This document shows, piece after piece, positions 9,084 through 20,464 of a DNA stretch of 64,000 nt. A model generated the notes under the pieces. That model searched no databases and was not told where the DNA came from. It saw only the letters and a list, made by a program, of their open reading frames with translations. Each line of letters opens with the position of its first letter. Positions within the stretch are counted from its first letter, which is position 1. The DNA lies in the NCBI GenBank assembly GCA_963829355.1, contig CAWHHZ010000014.1, positions 248,001 through 312,000 on the forward strand, given 5' to 3'. The stretch is from CAWHHZ01 sp963829355. GTDB lineage: Bacteria; Acidobacteriota; Thermoanaerobaculia; Gp7-AA8; JAHWKK01. A program made the position numbers and the translations under genes.

Positions 9084-10531
9084 CGCCTCTCCATCACCTC
9101 GAGCGAATCCTCGAGAATCTCCGCGGCCCAGTCGAAGATCGTGTGGGCGGCAATCCTCTCGCGCAACGCGTGCATGCGACTCCGACGCTCTTCACTGGAC
9201 ATGGTGATCGCCTGCTCGATGGCTGCCGCGATTCCATCGGCATCGTAAGGATTGATGAGCAAGGCTTCTTTCAGCTCCTCTGCTGCACCCGTGAACTCAC
9301 TCAGGATCAGAACACCATCATCGTCATGACAAGATGCCACGTACTCCTTCGCCACGAGGTTCATCCCATCGTGCAACGGTGTCACGAGCCCGCTGTCGGC
9401 GGCGGCGAAATGTGCTCGCAGCTCCGCGAGAGGCAGTACTCGACGCTCCAGGATGATGGGGAGCCAATCGCCCTCTCCGAATCTCTCGTTGATCCGCTCG
9501 ACCTCTGAGACGAACGAGTCGTTCAGCTGTCTGTATGAATCGATGGCAGTTCTACTGGGGGATGCCAGTTCGAGAAAAACATACTTGTGCTTCTGTTCCG
9601 GATACAGCTCGAAGAGCCGTTCCACCCCCGCCAGGCGCTCGAGAAGGCCTTTGGTGTAGTCGAGCCGATCCACGCCGATCGAAACATGAGCCTCGGCCGG
9701 GATACCGAGCTTTCTGCGGACCTTGGCTCCCTCCTCCCGCGACGCCGCCTCCATCGGCCACTCGATGCTGATCGGATGCTTTCGGACGGAAGTCGTGCGT
9801 CCCTCGTAAGTGACGGTGAGCTCGTCCTCGTCGATCTCGCAATCGAGAACTCCCGCGCAGCTTTCGACGAAGTTCCGGCAGTACCGCAGGCTGTGAAACC
9901 CGACGATGTCGGCACCGAGCATCCCTGCGAGCAGTTCCTCGCTCCAGGGGCAGAGCTGGAAGATCTCAGCCGGGGGCCAGGGGATGTGCCAGAAGAAATG
10001 TATGGGAGCGCGTGATCCCCTCTTGCGCAGCATCGCCGGAACGAGCGCGAAGTGATAATCCTGAACCAGAATGATCGTTGCTCCGTGCGTGACCTCCACG
10101 GTTGCTTCGACGAACTTCTCGTTGACCCGGCGGTAGGTCTCGTAGTCCTTCGGCCTGAACTTCGGTTTCGTGTACGCGAGATGGCAGAGCGGCCACAGAG
10201 CTTCGTTTGCAAATCCCTCGTAATAGCCCGTCACCTCGTCGTCGGTGAGCCAGATCCGCTTGAGCGAATAGCTCGGATCTTCCGGGGGAACTTCCACGAT
10301 CGACCTGTCATCCACGACCGAGCGATCTGCCGAGCCCCCGCCATGCGCGATCCAGACGCCTCCGGACGCGACGAGCAAGGGCTCGATTCCCGTCACCAGC
10401 CCGCTGGCAGGGCGCCTGACGACCACCTCTCCCTCGATGTTCTCGTGGATGTAAGGTTCACGGTTTGCCAGCACGACGACACGTTTGCCGTGCAGTTGGG
10501 CGAGAAGCTCCTCTTTCAGTCCATCACTCAT
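9080..10531 (-). CDS. otsA: alpha,alpha-trehalose-phosphate synthase (GT20)
   Basis: OtsA joins glucose from UDP-glucose (or another NDP-glucose) to glucose-6-phosphate. The 483-residue protein shows GT20 marks: VVLANREPYIHENI and RPASGLVTG at the N-terminus, WIAHGGGSAD, the HFFWHIPWPP segment, GFHSLRYCRNFVESC, GVDRLDYTKGLLERL and the donor-site region TPLHDGMNLVAKEYVA. The ATG at 10531 is preceded by AGAGGAA. It is the first gene of the otsA-otsB pair and follows dacB by about 95 bases, so it may have its own promoter, though I cannot identify one. Trehalose synthesis suggests osmotic or desiccation protection. Confidence 0.93.
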   Translation of the reverse strand: MSDGLKEELLAQLHGKRVVVLANREPYIHENIEGEVVVRRPASGLVTGIEPLLVASGGVWIAHGGGSADRSVVDDRSIVEVPPEDPSYSLKRIWLTDDEVTGYYEGFANEALWPLCHLAYTKPKFRPKDYETYRRVNEKFVEATVEVTHGATIILVQDYHFALVPAMLRKRGSRAPIHFFWHIPWPPAEIFQLCPWSEELLAGMLGADIVGFHSLRYCRNFVESCAGVLDCEIDEDELTVTYEGRTTSVRKHPISIEWPMEAASREEGAKVRRKLGIPAEAHVSIGVDRLDYTKGLLERLAGVERLFELYPEQKHKYVFLELASPSRTAIDSYRQLNDSFVSEVERINERFGEGDWLPIILERRVLPLAELRAHFAAADSGLVTPLHDGMNLVAKEYVASCHDDDGVLILSEFTGAAEELKEALLINPYDADGIAAAIEQAITMSSEERRSRMHALRERIAAHTIFDWAAEILEDSLEVMERR

Positions 10532-10627
10532 TGAACGCGATTCCTCTGATCCTCCGACCTGCCCTGCTTCGAACGGACGACTACTGCATGATTCGTTGCC
10601 GGAAGTTCTGAAGCGAAAACCGAACCA

Positions 10628-12034
10628 CTACCAGGCATCGATCTCGTGAACGATCTGATCGATCAGTTGCCCGGCCTGCCACGAGGGGCCCGAGTGGTGG
10701 TTGACGAAGATCGCGAAGTACCTCAGTTCTCCGTCCCGCCGAACCAGATACCCCGCCAGTGCTCTCACCCCATCCAGAGTACCGGTCTTGCCCCAGAGCC
10801 GGCCTTCGAAACCCTTCAGGCGACGACGGAGTGTTCCCGGCTGGGAGGGGCTCGCAAGAAGTTCCTCCCACAGTCCGCGCCGCGACGGCTCGGTCATCCA
10901 TCGGAGCAGATGAACGGTGGCGTGTGGAGTCACGTAGTCCTCCACTGCCAGCCCGGAGCCATCGTCGAACTGGAAGCTGTCGTCGTCAATCCCGACGATC
11001 CCGGTCAGAAAGTCCCGTTCCACGGCGTGCGCACCCTCCAGACTCGCTGGAGCCTCGGCCGACACAGACTTGTAGAGCATCTCGGCGAAAAGGTTGGAGC
11101 TCGTCTCGAGCATCGTCCCCAGGAGAGTGTAGAGCGGCGGCGATTTGATCGTTCCGATCATCGTCGCCGCCGCCATCGGCTCCTTCGTCACCCGCGGCTC
11201 GGCCATGATCTGGATTCCGCCGTCTTCAAGCGCTGCGTCCAGCGCCTGACCCGCATAGAGAGCAGGATCGGTGACTGAGCGAATCGTGGTGAAAATCTCG
11301 CCGGGAGTGGACTTTCCAGGGTTTCCACGAACACGCAGCGTATTCTCTCCGATGGTACTCATCGAGAGCCGGCGGTCCGTACAATTCGTTTCCATGACCA
11401 CGGGCAGGAACCACGGGTCCGTCGCCACCCAGAATCGATTGCAGTCCTGGGCAGTCATGAAGACTCCGAGTCCATTTTCGTTGAACGCCAGAGCATCGAT
11501 GGGAGGAGCGTACGACTCCCCGATGTTGTCGTGCTTCCAACTTCCGGGATAATTCTGGTCGTCGAACGCCGACGCATCGGCGACGACTCCCCCGTTGATC
11601 AAGGTGATTCCGGCATTCCTGACGGCCTCTACCCAGGGATCAAAAATCGTGGTCGTCGAGGGGGTGTAGCGGGACCCGAGGGACGGGTCACCGCTTCCGC
11701 GGAGCACGAGATTTCCGTGCAGAACTCCTTCCTCCACGGTGCCATCGATCCAGAGCTCGGTCTGGTACTGGTATCCAAACCCCTGACAGTTCGCGACCGT
11801 GGCCGCGGTGAAGAGTTTTCTGACCGAAGCCGGAACGGCAAGTCGGTCACTGTTTCGGGAGTAGACTACCCGACCCTGTTCGTCTTCCACATGAATGGCC
11901 CAGAAGGCGTTATTCAGTTCAGAGCCGCGAATGCGAGAGTCGATGTTCCTGCTGAGAACAGAGGCATCCGCAGAGAAAACGACGAGCAGCAGGACGGTCA
12001 GGACAGCAACTTTTCGACTCAAGCGAAACTCCAC
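10628..12034 (-). CDS. dacB: D-alanyl-D-alanine carboxypeptidase/endopeptidase, PBP4 type (peptidase S13)
   Basis: DacB trims and hydrolyses peptidoglycan cross-links in the periplasm. The 468-residue protein has a signal peptide (VAVLTVLLLVVFSADAS, residues 9-25) and all three penicillin-binding motifs: SVRK at 70-73, the SSN triad in ETSSNLFAEML, and KTG in LWGKTGTLDG. Between the first two there is the large insert typical of class C PBPs. The start is a GTG at 12034, with GGAGGG about 9 bases upstream, and it overlaps the stop of the upstream broken gene by 16 bases. It is in one transcription unit with that gene and the small lipoprotein. Confidence 0.9.
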   Translation of the reverse strand: MEFRLSRKVAVLTVLLLVVFSADASVLSRNIDSRIRGSELNNAFWAIHVEDEQGRVVYSRNSDRLAVPASVRKLFTAATVANCQGFGYQYQTELWIDGTVEEGVLHGNLVLRGSGDPSLGSRYTPSTTTIFDPWVEAVRNAGITLINGGVVADASAFDDQNYPGSWKHDNIGESYAPPIDALAFNENGLGVFMTAQDCNRFWVATDPWFLPVVMETNCTDRRLSMSTIGENTLRVRGNPGKSTPGEIFTTIRSVTDPALYAGQALDAALEDGGIQIMAEPRVTKEPMAAATMIGTIKSPPLYTLLGTMLETSSNLFAEMLYKSVSAEAPASLEGAHAVERDFLTGIVGIDDDSFQFDDGSGLAVEDYVTPHATVHLLRWMTEPSRRGLWEELLASPSQPGTLRRRLKGFEGRLWGKTGTLDGVRALAGYLVRRDGELRYFAIFVNHHSGPSWQAGQLIDQIVHEIDAW

Positions 12035-12989
12035 TCTTCGAAACCCTCCGAACTCATCAGGAATCTGTATGCGGCATCCGGAATTCTCTCGCTGCTTTCT
12101 CCGTCCGGAGATAGATCGTCCATGCGCTCTGAAAGAGGGACTGACTGGATGAAGAAGCCATAGTCTGCAGCGAACCGGTAGATGAGATCATCACGCCCCC
12201 ATCGCCGCTCGGGGAGTTTTCTGCCGCTGCTGACGTCTCCGCCAACGTAACGCTCGAACAGGGAGGTGTAGCGCTCCGTATCGGAGACGATCCGCCCGGC
12301 CGTCCTCACTGCGTCGAGGACCAGCAGCGGAGAGAAACGGTGCGGTTGACCGCCGCTGCGCACATAGTCACGGATCGCCGCTGCGATCGCTTTCTCGTCC
12401 GTGAGGCTTGAGCTTGCAGGCACACTCCGCGCTCTCATCCATTCCAGCATGGCGGTCCGGAGAACCGCGAATCGGACAGCGGCCGGGAACATGTCCGCGA
12501 TTCTCCAGCTCACGACTGCGGTCGTGAACCCGTAGCCCTCATCGCCCGCGTGCCGCGCGGCTGCATCGAAGAACCGCCGCGCGACGTCGTCACTCTCGAC
12601 CACCGCAGCGAGCCATCGCTCTGCCGCATGGAGATCCTGTGCGGAGACGGCTTCATCGATCGCGTGGGCTTCGATTGATTGCGCCTTCTGGATCCTCGGC
12701 GGATCCGTCACGGGAGCCTCGCTCCACGGCACCCTGCTCTCACCTACATAGCGCGCGCACTCGACCAGGAGCGCAGCCGGCCTCTCGAAACGGTCGAAGA
12801 TGATCAGCCATCGCGAGCGCAGCGTACATCGCGCCCCGCGAATGCAGTGACGGAGAGAACGCAAGGACGGAGAAAGCGGATGATCGAATCTCTCGTGGAC
12901 TCCGGGCCTGACTCCCGGCACTCCTGGAGAACCAGTTCCTGTGCCTTGTCGAGCTCACGCTGCAGGAGCGCTTCGTAGAGAGCGTTCAT
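12019..12989 (-). pseudogene. unrecognised protein gene broken by two frameshifts
   Basis: A start at 12989 gives MNALYEALLQRELDKAQEL and runs about 40 plausible residues to SIIRFLR. The next sensible segment, AFSPSLHSRGAMYAALAMADHL, is in a second frame. From about 12790 the protein continues in a third frame with ERPAALLVECARYVGES to the stop at 12019. One original protein of about 323 residues explains all three pieces. The long C-terminal part is helical and rich in Ala and Arg, with no motif I recognise. It sits between the small lipoprotein gene (7 bases upstream) and dacB (16-base overlap), so it may act at the envelope, but nothing else supports a function. Confidence 0.55.
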
Positions 12990-12996
12990 CGTGCCT

Positions 12997-13291
12997 TCAA
13001 TCGGCCTCGCCGTCCTGCGTTGCGGTCGAGCTGGTGTCGCTTTCCCCGCCGATCACTTCGCCTTCCTCGAGAGGGCCGCCTTCGTAAGGCGAGCGATTCT
13101 CACCGGGATCGATCGTCTGGGTGAGCGCCGGGTCATCGTCCACATCGACATTCGGTTCTGGCGTCGCAGGAGCGATCGTCGCCGTCTCGGCCGGCTCTTC
13201 TGTCTTCTCTGCACAACCCATCGCAACCAGCGCGAGCAAAGTCAGCAGAATCACTGCGATCGATCCTCTTCGCGTATCTTGGCCTCTTCAC
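12997..13291 (-). pseudogene. small acidic lipoprotein gene with a probable frameshift at its 5' end
   Basis: The open frame from a GTG at 13254 encodes 85 residues starting MILLTLLALVAMGC, a lipoprotein signal with lipobox VAMGC, then an acidic, Thr/Glu-rich, disordered tail. That start has no basic n-region. Just upstream, in another frame, GTG at 13291 follows a perfect GGAGGTG ribosome site at 13298-13304 and encodes VKRPRYAKRI, an ideal n-region. The total length (295) is one base over a multiple of three, so an extra base probably splits the true signal peptide. It would be the first gene of the unit ending in dacB. Function unknown. Confidence 0.55.
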
Positions 13292-13393
13292 GGTGTTCAC
13301 CTCCTCGATTCTTCGGGAACATGGGAAGCCTGAGTCGCCCCGTCGCTGCAAGAACTTTGACAGGAACCGAATGACGATACAATCCCTCCCGAT

Positions 13394-14964
13394 ATGAATG
13401 ATAAGCCCCGAATCGGAGTTTTCGGCTGGGGAGTCGTCGCGCCGAAGTCTCCTGATGTAGACACCTTCGCACGAAACCTGCTCGAGAGCGAGTCATGGCT
13501 CTCCACCTTCGAGGGCTTCGGACCCTCGAACTTTCTGGTGGGGCAGCCCGAGTTCGACTTCGAACGTTACCGTCCCTGGTTCGACGAACGCTTCGCTCCC
13601 TCGAAGTACTCGCAGCTCAACGAGAAGATGGGGCCGATGACCAAATACGCCATCGGTTCCTTCATCCAGTCTCTCGGACAGAATCCGGGGATCGAACAGT
13701 ACCTCCAGGAGCTCGGTACCCGCTGTCACGTCTACGTCGGGACCGGACTCGGCGAGATGACGATCGCGTACGAGCAGTCGATCCGGTACTACCACGCCCA
13801 GCGTCGCTGGAACAGCTTCTGGGCCGATCCCGAGAGAAACAGCGCTCTTCGGGCCCATCTCGAAGGCGATCGTTCCACCGATGATTTCCAGTCTCCCCGG
13901 ACGAATACGACATCGGCACGGACGACTGGCTGGAGGCACGGGACGCATGGAACGCCTTCTGGGCCGCCCGCAGCGATGGACTCGCCACATATCTCGAGCA
14001 GGCTGGAGAGATCCAGTCCGAGCCCGTCCCTCCCTCTTCCGGTACGGCGAAGCTGGGGAGTATCCGACAGAAGCTCAGCAGGATCCGTGCGCTCAACAAG
14101 AGCTGGGGCTGCCCCGAGGAACCGTGGAGCTCAGTGTCCCCGAATCTGCTGTGGAACATCGCCAATATCCCGGCCTCACAGATCTCGATGATCGGCCGGA
14201 TCATGGGCCCTGCCATCGCTCCAATCGCGGCGTGCGCCTCGTTCGGCATCGCCATCCGTCTCGGAATGAACGCCATCGAGCTCGGGCAGGCGAAGGCAGC
14301 GGTCATCGGCATGACCGATCCGCCACCCCATTCGCTCTCGATCTCAGCGTTCTACAACGCCAACGTTCTCGCCGCCGACAAAGCCGTATCCCGGCCGATG
14401 ACGGGTCTGAAAGGGACACATGTCTCTGGTGGATCGTGCGTCTGGATCATCGGCGACTCCGAGGAGCTCACCAGACAAGGTTTCAAACCTCTCGGGCTGG
14501 AGATTGTCAGCGTAGGAACGTCTTCCGATGCCCACCACATCATCACGCCGTCGCGCGAGGGCCCACAGCTCGCCATTCACGAAGCGCTCGAGCGGGTCGA
14601 GAAGGGGGACGTGAAGACGTGGGATCTTCACGCGACCGCCACTCCGGGCGACTCGACCGAGATTGCTCATACCCTTGAAATGCTGCATCCGGACGTGCTT
14701 TTCACCGCACGCAAGGGAACATTCGGCCACGGAATGTCTGTCGGCGGAGGATGGGAGCTGACCGCTCAGCACCTGGGTGTAAGCACCGGAATGCTGTTCC
14801 CGACGGTGCTCCGAGAGGAAGAGATCCACGCCGATGTGAAGTCACAGGGAGCGAGATTCGTCCATCTCGAGTCGTGTGCCGTGAATCACGGATATTCGGG
14901 CAAGCTGAGCATGGGCATCGGCGGGGTCAACTCGTGCGTGATCAGCCGCCCCTGGGATGAGTGA
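13394..14964 (+). pseudogene. beta-ketoacyl synthase (KAS-type condensing enzyme), one frameshift
   Basis: The N-terminal frame from 13394 (MNDKPRIGVFGWGVVAPKS) holds until about 13885, then the protein continues in the -1 frame with PDEYDIGTDDWLEARD. Restoring one C in the run at 13888-13889 gives a continuous 523-residue protein. The condensing-enzyme triad is complete in the second part: Cys in IAACASFGIAI, His in DLHATATPGDSTE and His in KGTFGHGMSVGGG. Such enzymes perform decarboxylative Claisen condensation of acyl-ACP with malonyl-ACP. No ACP, ketoreductase or other fatty-acid gene is adjacent, so its pathway is uncertain. It overlaps the start of the uracil-DNA glycosylase gene by 8 bases. 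Confidence 0.8.
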
Positions 14965-15601
14965 TTCAGCGAGTCGACCCGCGAGCCCGCCGTTGCACAC
15001 TGATCAGTTCCTGAACGAGCACCTGCCTGCGCTGTACGCCTGCAGGCTCTGTCCGACCGTCGAAGGAAGACCCGTGACCGGGGCGGTCGCGGGTGCGCGT
15101 ACTCTTCTCGTCGGCCAGGCTCCCGGTCCTCACGAGATCGAGCCCGGAAGGCCCTTCGCTCACACGGCCGGCGTGAGACTGTTCGAGTGGCTCGCAACAA
15201 TCGGCTGGAGCGAACAGGAGTTCCGGGAACAGGTTCACATCTGCGCGGTCGCGCGATGTTTCCCTGGCCGAACCCCCGACGGACGTTCCGACCGGCTGCC
15301 GAACCGGCTCGAGATCGCCAACTGCGCGAGATGGCTCGATGCCGAGCTGCGGATGCTGCGCCCGGGTCTCGTCATTGCCGTCGGAAAGCTGGCAATCGAT
15401 GAACTTCTCGGAAAGGGACGGAAGCTGAGTGAGATCATCGGCCGGTCGTTTCGTGCGGAGCGCGCGGATCATGAGTTCGATCTCATTCCGCTGCCCCACC
15501 CGTCAGGCAGATCGACCTGGCTGAACAAACCGGAACACCGCGATCTGCTGAACGACGCGCTCGAGCTGATCCGCAATCACTCGTCGATGCAGCGGCAATA
15601 G
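14957..15601 (+). CDS. uracil-DNA glycosylase superfamily protein, family 4-like with Fe-S cysteines
   Basis: The 214-residue protein shows motif A as VGQAPGPHEIEPGRPF and motif B as LPHPSGRSTW, as in thermophile-type uracil-DNA glycosylases that remove uracil from DNA as the first step of base excision repair. Four cysteines are placed like the [4Fe-4S] ligands of that family: CRLC near residues 25-28, the second cysteine of CAVARC, and NC about 26 residues later. The family 4 GExPG motif appears here as GQAPG, so it could instead belong to a neighbouring UDG family. The ATG overlaps the ketoacyl synthase stop, suggesting co-translation, though no functional link is obvious. Confidence 0.85.
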   Translation: MSDSASRPASPPLHTDQFLNEHLPALYACRLCPTVEGRPVTGAVAGARTLLVGQAPGPHEIEPGRPFAHTAGVRLFEWLATIGWSEQEFREQVHICAVARCFPGRTPDGRSDRLPNRLEIANCARWLDAELRMLRPGLVIAVGKLAIDELLGKGRKLSEIIGRSFRAERADHEFDLIPLPHPSGRSTWLNKPEHRDLLNDALELIRNHSSMQRQ

Positions 15602-15669
15602 CCGTGCAGGGCCGCGGGATGTAAGGCCCTCACGCTCTGCATCCTCACATCGTGCTACTCTCCGCGGCG

Positions 15670-16572
15670 ATGAGCTCGTTCCGGGGCATGCTGATGCTGC
15701 TTGCCGCCTCCGTGTCGTTCGGCCTGATGGCCTTTCTGGTCAAGATCGCCACCCGAGACCTCGCGGGCTCGCAGGTGGCGATGATTCGCTTCCTGGTCGC
15801 CCTCGCGCCTCTCCTGATCGTACCGTCGATCCGGCGTGCGTCGGTGAAAATCGGAAGATTCGAACCGCTCCTGATCCGCGGAGTGTTCGGAGGCGCTGCG
15901 GTGCTTCTGTACTTCACGGCGATCTCACAGATACCCGTCGGCGTCGCCGCGCTGCTCAACACGACGGCTCCGATCTTCAGTGGGATCATGGCAGCCGTTT
16001 TCCTGAAGGAGAGACTGAGACCGACTGTCGTGGCCCCTCTTCTCATCGCCATGGCGGGAATCTATCTGGTGGTTCGAGGCAACTCCACCGCTGGCGAGAT
16101 TCTCGGCTTCGGGCCCTGGGAGCTCATGGCACTCGCGTCGGCCCTCTGTGCCGCGGCCGCCGTGACGGCCATACGCGGCGCGAGGCGTACGGAAGGAACG
16201 TGGGCCACCGTCAGCTCACTGTCGCTCTTTGGTCTCGTGGCGACCACGCCGCTGGCGATCATGCACTGGCGCACGCCGACGACTCAGGGTTGGTTCCTGA
16301 TGCTGGCCGCGGGTGTCTTCGGCCTCGTGGGTCAATTGCTCATGACCTGGGCATATCGATGGGTGGAGACTCTGATCGCGGGCGTCATCACTCAGTTCAC
16401 AGTGATCATAGCGATGTCCCTCGGTATCGTCTTTCTTCACGACCGCCTCGGCGCAATGGTTCTGGCAGGGACTTCCCTCACCATGCTCGGCGTCGTTTCC
16501 GTCATCGCGCTGAGCAGCAGAAGAAGACAGGACATTGCGACCGAGGGTCCAACCGATTCCGCCATCGTCTGA
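15670..16572 (+). CDS. EamA/DMT-superfamily transporter
   Basis: This roughly 300-residue protein is almost wholly hydrophobic, with about ten predicted membrane helices in two repeated halves of five, as in EamA (RhaT/YdcZ-like) drug/metabolite exporters. Recognisable pieces are the N-terminal SVSFGLMAFLVKIATRD, MIRFLVALAPLL, ALLNTTAPIFSGIMAAVFLKERL and, in the second half, GVITQFTVIIAMSLGIVFLHDRL, the ends of each EamA repeat. The transported solute is unknown. The ATG at 15670 is preferred because the first helix starts a few residues later; an in-frame GTG at 15652 is possible and neither has a clear ribosome site. It converges on nhaA with a 21-base gap. Confidence 0.85.
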   Translation: MSSFRGMLMLLAASVSFGLMAFLVKIATRDLAGSQVAMIRFLVALAPLLIVPSIRRASVKIGRFEPLLIRGVFGGAAVLLYFTAISQIPVGVAALLNTTAPIFSGIMAAVFLKERLRPTVVAPLLIAMAGIYLVVRGNSTAGEILGFGPWELMALASALCAAAAVTAIRGARRTEGTWATVSSLSLFGLVATTPLAIMHWRTPTTQGWFLMLAAGVFGLVGQLLMTWAYRWVETLIAGVITQFTVIIAMSLGIVFLHDRLGAMVLAGTSLTMLGVVSVIALSSRRRQDIATEGPTDSAIV

Positions 16573-16593
16573 GAATGGCCGGACCCAGATCGA

Positions 16594-17907
16594 TCACTTT
16601 CTCGTCCGCAATACCAGGAATCCCACCACGCCACTCAAAAGAGATCCGGCCAGAATGCCGATCTTCGCCTGCTCGTACTGAGCTCCATCTCCGAACGCGA
16701 GACCGCCGATGAAGAGCGACATCGTGAACCCGATTCCGGCGAGCAATGACAGCCCGTAGAGCCAGACCGTCGTGTTCCTGCTGTCGACGAGTGAGGTCAT
16801 CCCTGCCTTCAGGAGAATGAGACAAGAGGCGAATATGCCGAGCTGTTTGCCGAGGAACAAACCCCCGACGATCCCGAGCGTCATCCGCGACGAGAGCGCG
16901 GAACCCAGAGAAGAGATATCGATCGAGACACCGGCGTTTGCGAAAGCGAACACGGGAATGATCAGAAATGCGACGAGGGGATGGAGCTTGTGCTCGAGTC
17001 TGTGGAGAGGAGACCCCTGCTCCACGACCAGATCCTCGAGCTGCTCGAGTTGCTGCTGATGCAGCTCTTTCTGAGCTGGCGTGAGGCCGGTGCTGCCGGC
17101 GGGCCCCACTTCACCGATCAGCTCCCGCTCCCGCTTCGTCATGACTTTCTGCGTCGTTGCGATCGCTGGAATCATGAACCCGAGTATGACGCCGGCGATG
17201 GTCGCGTGGACACCCGACTTCAGCACCGCCACCCAGAGAACCAGGCCCACCATAATGTAGGGCGACAGAGAACGTACCTTCAGGATATTGAAGAACAACA
17301 GTACGCCGATCGCGCAAGCCGCCACGATCAGCGCGCCCCCCTTGATGTTCTCCGTGTAGAACAGCGCAATGATGACGACCGCGATCAGATCGTCGACGAC
17401 CGCCATCGCCAGCAGAAGAAGCTTCGCCCAGGAAGGAACGCGCGATCCGAGGAGCGCCAGGAGACCGACAGCGAAAGCGATATCGGTCGCCATCGGGATT
17501 GCCCACCCCCGCGCCTCCGGCGTTCCCCCATTGAGTGCGATGTAGATGAGCGCCGGAACGACCGCACCACTGAACGCCCCCACCATCGGAAGAAGTGCGG
17601 AACGGAAGCTCGAGAGCTGACCATATTTGATCTCGCGCTTGATCTCGAGACCGACGACGAGAAAAAAAATCGCCATCAGACCGTCGTTGATCCAGAGGAG
17701 AAGCGGCTTGTTGATGATCAGCGAGCCCACGCCAGCAACGACTTTCGTCTCGAGCACTCCCGCGTAAATCTCGGAGAGCGGGGAATTGGCGACGATCAGT
17801 GCGAGAATGGTCACGACACCGAGGAGGATGCCGCCGGCAGACTCTGTCTGCAGAAACTCCTGAACAGGGTTGGCTGCTTGTCTGATTTTCCGCAGTGTGC
17901 TGGTCAT
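16594..17907 (-). CDS. nhaA: Na+/H+ antiporter NhaA
   Basis: NhaA expels Na+ in exchange for protons in the inner membrane, aiding salt and pH homeostasis. The 437-residue protein has about twelve membrane helices and clear family signatures: NDGLMAIFFLVVGLEIKRE in the first third, PMATDIAFAVGLLALLGSRVP, and AVVDDLIAVVIIALFY with the paired aspartates that bind the ion. A hydrophilic insert at about 255-305 (rich in Gln/Glu, HQQQLEQLEDL) lengthens it relative to E. coli NhaA (388 residues), as in many actinobacterial and acidobacterial forms. The start at 17907 is followed upstream by a REP-like repeat. Confidence 0.93.
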   Translation of the reverse strand: MTSTLRKIRQAANPVQEFLQTESAGGILLGVVTILALIVANSPLSEIYAGVLETKVVAGVGSLIINKPLLLWINDGLMAIFFLVVGLEIKREIKYGQLSSFRSALLPMVGAFSGAVVPALIYIALNGGTPEARGWAIPMATDIAFAVGLLALLGSRVPSWAKLLLLAMAVVDDLIAVVIIALFYTENIKGGALIVAACAIGVLLFFNILKVRSLSPYIMVGLVLWVAVLKSGVHATIAGVILGFMIPAIATTQKVMTKRERELIGEVGPAGSTGLTPAQKELHQQQLEQLEDLVVEQGSPLHRLEHKLHPLVAFLIIPVFAFANAGVSIDISSLGSALSSRMTLGIVGGLFLGKQLGIFASCLILLKAGMTSLVDSRNTTVWLYGLSLLAGIGFTMSLFIGGLAFGDGAQYEQAKIGILAGSLLSGVVGFLVLRTRK

Positions 17908-17988
17908 GACCCGGGATTGTATCCGACGACATTTTCCTGCGCCCTTGTACGACTGGGCTTGCTCGTTTCGGGCATGTCAGATTGAATC

Positions 17989-18110
17989 GTCATCCTGAGC
18001 CGCCGGAGCGCAGCGGAGGACGGTCGAAGGATCGCGTACGGCCCGACTCTCAGGACGGAAAGAACGCGACAGTCGGGACCCACCCGATCCTTCGCTGCGC
18101 TCAGGATGAC
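17989..18110. repeat. REP-like long palindromic intergenic repeat, unit 2
   Basis: Outer arms GTCATCCTGAGC and GCTCAGGATGAC, inner arms GAAGGATCGCGTACG and CCGATCCTTCG. The first arm carries the CGCCGGAGCGCAGCGGAGGACGG-type insert also seen at 22735, 36745 and 62570. It lies in the divergent interval between nhaA and the nuclease-like gene. Confidence 0.85.
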
Positions 18111-18180
18111 ATGCACGTCTTACGTGACAATGGCCTCAACGCTCTTGAACTCGGGGTCGCGGCGCTTTACCATCCGCACG

Positions 18181-18917
18181 ATGCTCCCCTGCCGCCTCGC
18201 TCTTCTCACACTGGCATGCTTCTTTGCCCTTCCCTCGTTCGGCTGGACCGTTGCGACCGAACGCGCCCTGGCTTCCGCATCTCTCGAGCTTGGGCCCCCG
18301 AACATCCGTCAGCTCGTCGCCATCCATGAACGCTCCTTCGAGGAGGGACTGCGCGACGCAGCGCGACATGAGCAGCAGTTCCCCGAGCTCCACCTCGGCG
18401 GCGACCGTACCGCACTCGAGCGGCTCCTGCGGAAGGAGATCGACGAGGCCGTCTCCATCATGAAGCGAAGAGACCCCATCGAGATGTTCATCTATCAACT
18501 CGGCGTCATCGCACACCTCGCAGGAGACCTCAATCACCCAATTCACCTTGGTGTCGACACCGAGCTCGAGACGCGACGCGACGACTTCGAGCAGTACCTG
18601 GAGAGACGGCGTCCAAAGTTTCCGACTATTTTCTACGGCATCGAGCGTGACCGGCCTATCGACCGTGTCATCAGGAAGAGTCAGTTGCGCGCGCAAGCGT
18701 TCAGTCCCCTGCTCGAGAACGAGTACTTCGGCAGAGGTGGGTCGCGCTGGTCCAGAGAGTTCGACGATCGATCGACTGCTTTCGCGATCGCCTCTCTTTC
18801 GTGGTCGCACTCCGTATCCGATCTGGTCAACATTTACTATGAGATCTGGCGGCAGGCAGGCGGCGATGTACGAAACGCCGCTCGCCTTCGTCGCGGTCTC
18901 GTGAAGGGAGAATTCAA

Positions 18918-18921
<4 letters not shown>
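18181..18921 (+). CDS. secreted S1/P1-nuclease / zinc phospholipase C-like protein
   Basis: From the ATG at 18181 the 246-residue protein starts MLPCRLALLTLACFFALPS, a clear signal peptide, with a tryptophan at residue 22 right after the likely cleavage site. In the S1/P1 nuclease and zinc-phospholipase C superfamily the mature N-terminal Trp and several His/Asp residues hold three zincs; here HLAGDLNHPIHLG matches that fold's HxxGDxxxPxH core, and a late HSVSD could add a ligand. Overall identity is weak and the family assignment rests on these motifs. An upstream in-frame ATG at 18106 falls inside the REP-like repeat and is unlikely. The TGA overlaps the proposed CTG start of purH. Confidence 0.6.
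18904..18920 (+). promoter_or_regulatory. ribosome site AAGGGAG and non-canonical CTG start of purH
   Basis: The purH frame has no ATG, GTG or TTG between its upstream stop and codon 68. AAGGGAG at 18904-18910 is seven bases before a CTG at 18918-18920, eight codons ahead of the conserved RALLSV. This CTG shares two bases with the TGA of the preceding gene, giving a CTGA overlap. Confidence 0.5.
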
Positions 18922-20454
<1,533 letters not shown>

Positions 20455-20464
20455 GGAGAAATCT

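Noticed and set aside
13394..14964. Programmed frameshift in the ketoacyl synthase
   Set aside because: No slippery heptamer or following structure was seen, and many other genes here show unrelated single-base breaks.
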